Of a DNA stretch of 39,829 bases, positions 38,001-39,829 are shown piece after piece (position 1 is the first letter of the stretch; each line of letters starts with the position of its first letter). Position numbers and translations under genes: made by a program. Source of the stretch: Rhodocyclaceae bacterium. Lineage in GTDB: Bacteria; Pseudomonadota; Gammaproteobacteria; Burkholderiales; Rhodocyclaceae. A model generated the notes under the pieces. That model saw nothing but the letters and a program-made list of their open reading frames with translations. It was not told where the DNA came from and did no database searches. The stretch covers positions 22,780 to 62,608 of the forward strand of contig RXJP01000028.1 of NCBI GenBank assembly GCA_003963315.1. Reading direction: 5' to 3'.

Positions 38001-39829
38001 TTTGACCGAGGTTCCGGTGGCTTGGCAGATATTGTCGAAGCCAATGCGATAGTTGGAATCCAGGCCACTGAAGGCGAGGGTGCTGGCCGATTTCATCATT
38101 TGCATCCGGGTACGGTAGTAGGTGTACCAGTTGGCAAAGTTCTGGAGTTCCTCTGTATAGGTGCACGTGGCACCTGCGCAGTCGGTACGGCCGGAACCGC
38201 GGCTGTAGGCATTGTTGCCAGGGACGATGTCCGTGCGCTTGAACACCCCAACACTCGTCCAATGGTTGGCACTGACATCAGGATCGGCGCCACCCGACAG
38301 GTTCAAGCGGAGACCGCCTGAACCGCCTGCCGTATTGGTGTTGATCGCCAGCGTCGAGGCAGAAGACCCGGAGCTAAACGTAATGGGCGAAGGGGCCGTG
38401 GGCGTCGTAGTCAAGGTGACGATGGAGGTCGTGCTGGTCCCCTGCACGGTATAACCACCGCTGAAGGGTGAAACCGTGGAGAGGTACGGGGCAAAGTTTT
38501 CGGTCTGGACGCCGCCGGCGCTGCCGGCGCTGGTGCGGGTGACCGTGCCGACACTGATGGAGGAGTCTTTGTTGATGACGAAATCCCCGGTTCCAGTGTC
38601 AGTACAGGCGGCGACCCCTGCAGGGCCCGTCAGGGTACAGGCACCACCACTCGCGGTGGCCGGCTGGCAGCTCAAGGTGTAGCCATTGGTTGGGCCAATG
38701 TTGCCGGCTGTGGAGGGCGCGGTGGCGCCAGTCAGGTTGTTGATCCGCTGCTGGATCGTGGAGGTGCTATCCGTTCCCGTCGAGGGCGCGGGCGAAGGCA
38801 GAATGGACGTGCCGCCACAACTGATCGCGCTGATGGTTTTGCTGGCGGTCGTGGCATTCTGAATATCAAAGGTGAAGGTGGGTGAAGTGGCGCTGGTGCC
38901 CGCAGTGAAGCTACCGAAATTGCCGCTGCTGGTGAGCTGCGTTCCACCGATATAAATCCCGGTGCTTGAGGAGCCGCCCTGGAAATAAAGCGTCGGGCTT
39001 GTACAGGTGCTTGGTCCCGTGATGGTGCATGCGAAACCAGAAGCGGTTGCAGCGGTTGGGCAGCTATAGGTAAATGAGTTACGACTTTGACCGTCCAGTC
39101 CGGTTCTCAAGCTTTCCAGCCGCTGGATCAGTTGCGAGGGATTGGAAGTGCCGGTGCTGGCAGGGCCCGTCAATGTTGTCTGCGAGGTGGCGCCGCTGCA
39201 CTCGATTTGGTTAATGCTTTCATTGGCCGCGGTGATGTTCGAGATCGTGAAGGTGTAGTAGTAACGGGTCGTGCCATCGTACAGATTGTCATGGTGTTGC
39301 GTCACCGCGCCAACGGTCATCGTGGAGCCTGTCTTTGTAATGGTCAGGCTGCCTCCCGGGCAGGCTGCGCCACCACTACCGTCGGACCAGCGGGAGATCG
39401 TCGCGTTTACGGTGTTGCCTGAGGCGGTGAAGGTATTGTTGGTGCCGCGGAAGGAGTTGGGGCCGACGGTGCCGTCGTACGAGTTATTCGTCAAATTCGT
39501 AGCCAAGGTCTGCGCCAGATAATTGCTGTAGGACGTCCCCGTGCTGGACGCAGAATTCAATGTCCGGGTTCCGCTGGAGGTGCTCGCTACACCGGCGGTT
39601 GGGCCGCAGCGTACCTGGCTGATGGATTGACTGTCTGTCGTGGCATTGGTGACGTTGAAAGTCCATTGATTCGGGGTCGCCGCACTGCCACCGGAAGCGG
39701 CTGGCGTGGTGGTGGACAAGGTGATCGTCGAGTCCTTGGTGATGGACAGGTTTGTACAAGCGGGTGCGCCGGTGGGGCCGGTCACCGTACAGCGGTACTG
39801 GGGAGAGCTCATCCCCCCATTGCTGCAGG
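35043..39829 (-). CDS. pilY1: PilY1-type type IV pilus tip/assembly protein, 5' end beyond window
   Basis: At least 1594 codons are open to the window edge; the Met at 39812 is inside a repeat, so the true start is outside. PilY1 sits at the pilus tip, aids pilus extension and adhesion. Numbered from 39812: residues 1-410 are Ser/Thr/Gly-rich repeats with C-x(9-11)-C-T-[VIL]-T-G-P; about 550-890 is the von Willebrand-like region (LQNFANWYTYYRTRMQMMKS; QQNFMILVTDGYWNESEP near 655-672); about 1050-1450 is the C-terminal beta-propeller (VVFIASQDGMLHAIS, ILVAGQGGGGTSYFALDVTD, YVYAGGTDGDLWRFDL). The first metal-site motif (DxSxS) of the VWA domain is not in the visible part. The protein ends GLWREFEPY, like the WREL ending of relatives. 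Confidence 0.9.
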   Translation of the reverse strand, partial: CSNGGMSSPQYRCTVTGPTGAPACTNLSITKDSTITLSTTTPAASGGSAATPNQWTFNVTNATTDSQSISQVRCGPTAGVASTSSGTRTLNSASSTGTSYSNYLAQTLATNLTNNSYDGTVGPNSFRGTNNTFTASGNTVNATISRWSDGSGGAACPGGSLTITKTGSTMTVGAVTQHHDNLYDGTTRYYYTFTISNITAANESINQIECSGATSQTTLTGPASTGTSNPSQLIQRLESLRTGLDGQSRNSFTYSCPTAATASGFACTITGPSTCTSPTLYFQGGSSSTGIYIGGTQLTSSGNFGSFTAGTSATSPTFTFDIQNATTASKTISAISCGGTSILPSPAPSTGTDSTSTIQQRINNLTGATAPSTAGNIGPTNGYTLSCQPATASGGACTLTGPAGVAACTDTGTGDFVINKDSSISVGTVTRTSAGSAGGVQTENFAPYLSTVSPFSGGYTVQGTSTTSIVTLTTTPTAPSPITFSSGSSASTLAINTNTAGGSGGLRLNLSGGADPDVSANHWTSVGVFKRTDIVPGNNAYSRGSGRTDCAGATCTYTEELQNFANWYTYYRTRMQMMKSASTLAFSGLDSNYRIGFDNICQATGTSVKLGAAQFGNSGVEVANQRTNWWSQLTSASPSCATPLRAETAKIGRYYAGKLSGTDPLQYSCQQNFMILVTDGYWNESEPSATSVLGTDIGNVDNNSTTAPAPYYDGQQASTTCPGTGSTRSTASSCRTLADIAWYYYSTDLRDSSFTNKCNGGLGNGCTTGSANDVSTNNVLTSADDKNQTQHMVFYAMGLGIDGTLNYRSDYQTAGIGDFANIRAGTLNWPSVLNLDQTGVDDLWHATANGHGKYFSARNLPSVVTGLREALTKIGSRVGSAAAAATSNLEPVAGDNFAYVASYATVDWTGDVQSRSINVTTGDVSPDTNCSTSGSGCQWSAQTKLDNMTWSARRIYMAPSSNASGDPLLAFTWNNLSGTQQGYFNPSSLSQYSTLSVSNPGDITAQNLVDFLRGNRHLEQDGDLTHPQIWRLRAHVLGDIVDTQPVYSRSPNRTYLDAGYKTFTQVGTGAARRPVVFIASQDGMLHAISADTANVSLGGAIVAPGEELWSYIPKQAMANMKVLADVNYTLNHRYFIDGPIMVADVDFGAPSLSPDWHTILVAGQGGGGTSYFALDVTDPLNPAFLWEISPGSTGFANLGYTFSNPTAAKLPNGEWAVFFTSGYNNANGQGYLYAVNPQTGAMKNGFPMGTGSGNPSAPSNLGKIGVFVTNPATDNTAQYVYAGGTDGDLWRFDLAPTASGHSGTDVFKLAHLANGSGVAQPITTKPEMTIDAGGHQLIFVGTGKYLEIADLSDNTVQSFYAIKDTLGTANLGGTGQQTWDPRTDVSPSNSSVKMFLPRKLIETKEDGTAITQTANGVTNTYRMICRGTSSTVTALGACNNEDTTALDLDTYGGWYVDFPDTGERMNVNMNLTQGTLTFATNIPGASSCTVGGSSWLNFLDYSTGLAVTGQTYVSIKITDSLVVGITVIKVGTQVVSDPSGSGSSTTTAPTFKVIATKSNYQTQTATVPTTAAPGTPVTSPFQNKRGLWREFEPY
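38590..39829 (-). repeat. Tandem domain repeats in the PilY1 N-terminal region
   Basis: Three units of about 119-139 residues, plus the end of one cut by the window. Units open with a strand such as SITKDSTITL, LTITKTGSTMTVGAVT or FVINKDSSISVGTVT; contain a matching TF[NTD][VI].N.T...SI..[IV].C block and an STGTS spacer; and mostly close with C-x(9-11)-CT[VIL]TGP (near 39791, 39020 and 38635). The DNA is diverged, so the repeats are protein-level. Confidence 0.7.

Noticed and set aside
39813-39818. G6 run in pilY1 as a phase-variation tract like that of Neisseria pilC
   Set aside because: Six bases is short for frequent slippage, and it lies within a repeat and not near the signal peptide; the gene start is not visible.

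Overview
The window is a dense, GC-rich bacterial chromosome segment made almost entirely of housekeeping genes. The order of the gene blocks (pepA-holC-valS facing lptF-lptG; ilvI-ilvH-ilvC-psd-pssA-leuA; rpsP-rimM-trmD-rplS; folE2, dxs-ispA-xseB; ribF-ileS-lspA-fkpB-ispH; a pilY1 gene) is typical of Betaproteobacteria, and the protein sequences look most like the Rhodocyclales (Azoarcus/Dechloromonas relatives). That placement comes from recalled gene order and protein similarity, not from a search. I see no insertion sequence, phage gene, CRISPR array, tRNA or rRNA, and no gene-free stretch above 300 bases.

Layout. 1-3666 (minus): pepA, holC, a small hypothetical gene and the 5' part of valS. 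3766-5915 (plus): lptF and lptG for lipopolysaccharide export. 5912-7917 (minus): a four-gene cluster with an ECF-type sigma factor, a single-membrane-span DUF3619 protein, a secreted helical DUF3106 protein and an RDD-family membrane protein. 8064-14491 (plus): branched-chain amino-acid synthesis (ilvI, ilvH, ilvC), phosphatidylethanolamine synthesis (psd, pssA) and leuA, with a terminator after ilvC. 14469-15715: a DUF2069 membrane protein (minus) and a YihY-type membrane protein (plus). 15712-17046 (minus): a protein of unknown function with a PilZ-like C-terminus and a C9 tract near its start. 17180-19185 (plus): rpsP-rimM-trmD-rplS. 19271-23201 (minus): folE2, then dxs, ispA and xseB. 23352-25772 (plus): a Rieske oxygenase, a DMT-family exporter and a SpoIIAA-like protein. 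25773-26822 (minus): queG. 26817-34302 (plus): tsaE, amiC, ribF, ileS, lspA, fkpB, ispH. 34269-39829 (minus): a TonB-like protein downstream of a large pilY1-type gene that runs off the window.

How the genes work together. Several blocks converge on the cell envelope: LPS export (lptFG), phospholipid head groups (psd, pssA), isoprenoid precursors and chain elongation (dxs, ispA, ispH), lipoprotein signal cleavage (lspA), septal peptidoglycan hydrolysis (amiC), and a pilus-tip adhesin (pilY1). Others serve translation (valS, ileS, rpsP, rplS, rimM, trmD, queG, tsaE) or cofactors (ribF, folE2).

The best candidates for undescribed biology are the sigma/DUF3619/DUF3106 cluster, which has the layout of a transmembrane stress-signalling module; the PilZ-like gene with a slippage-prone C9 tract; the repeated cysteine-containing domains in the PilY1 N-terminal region; and the unassigned Rieske oxygenase divergent from the isoprenoid genes.
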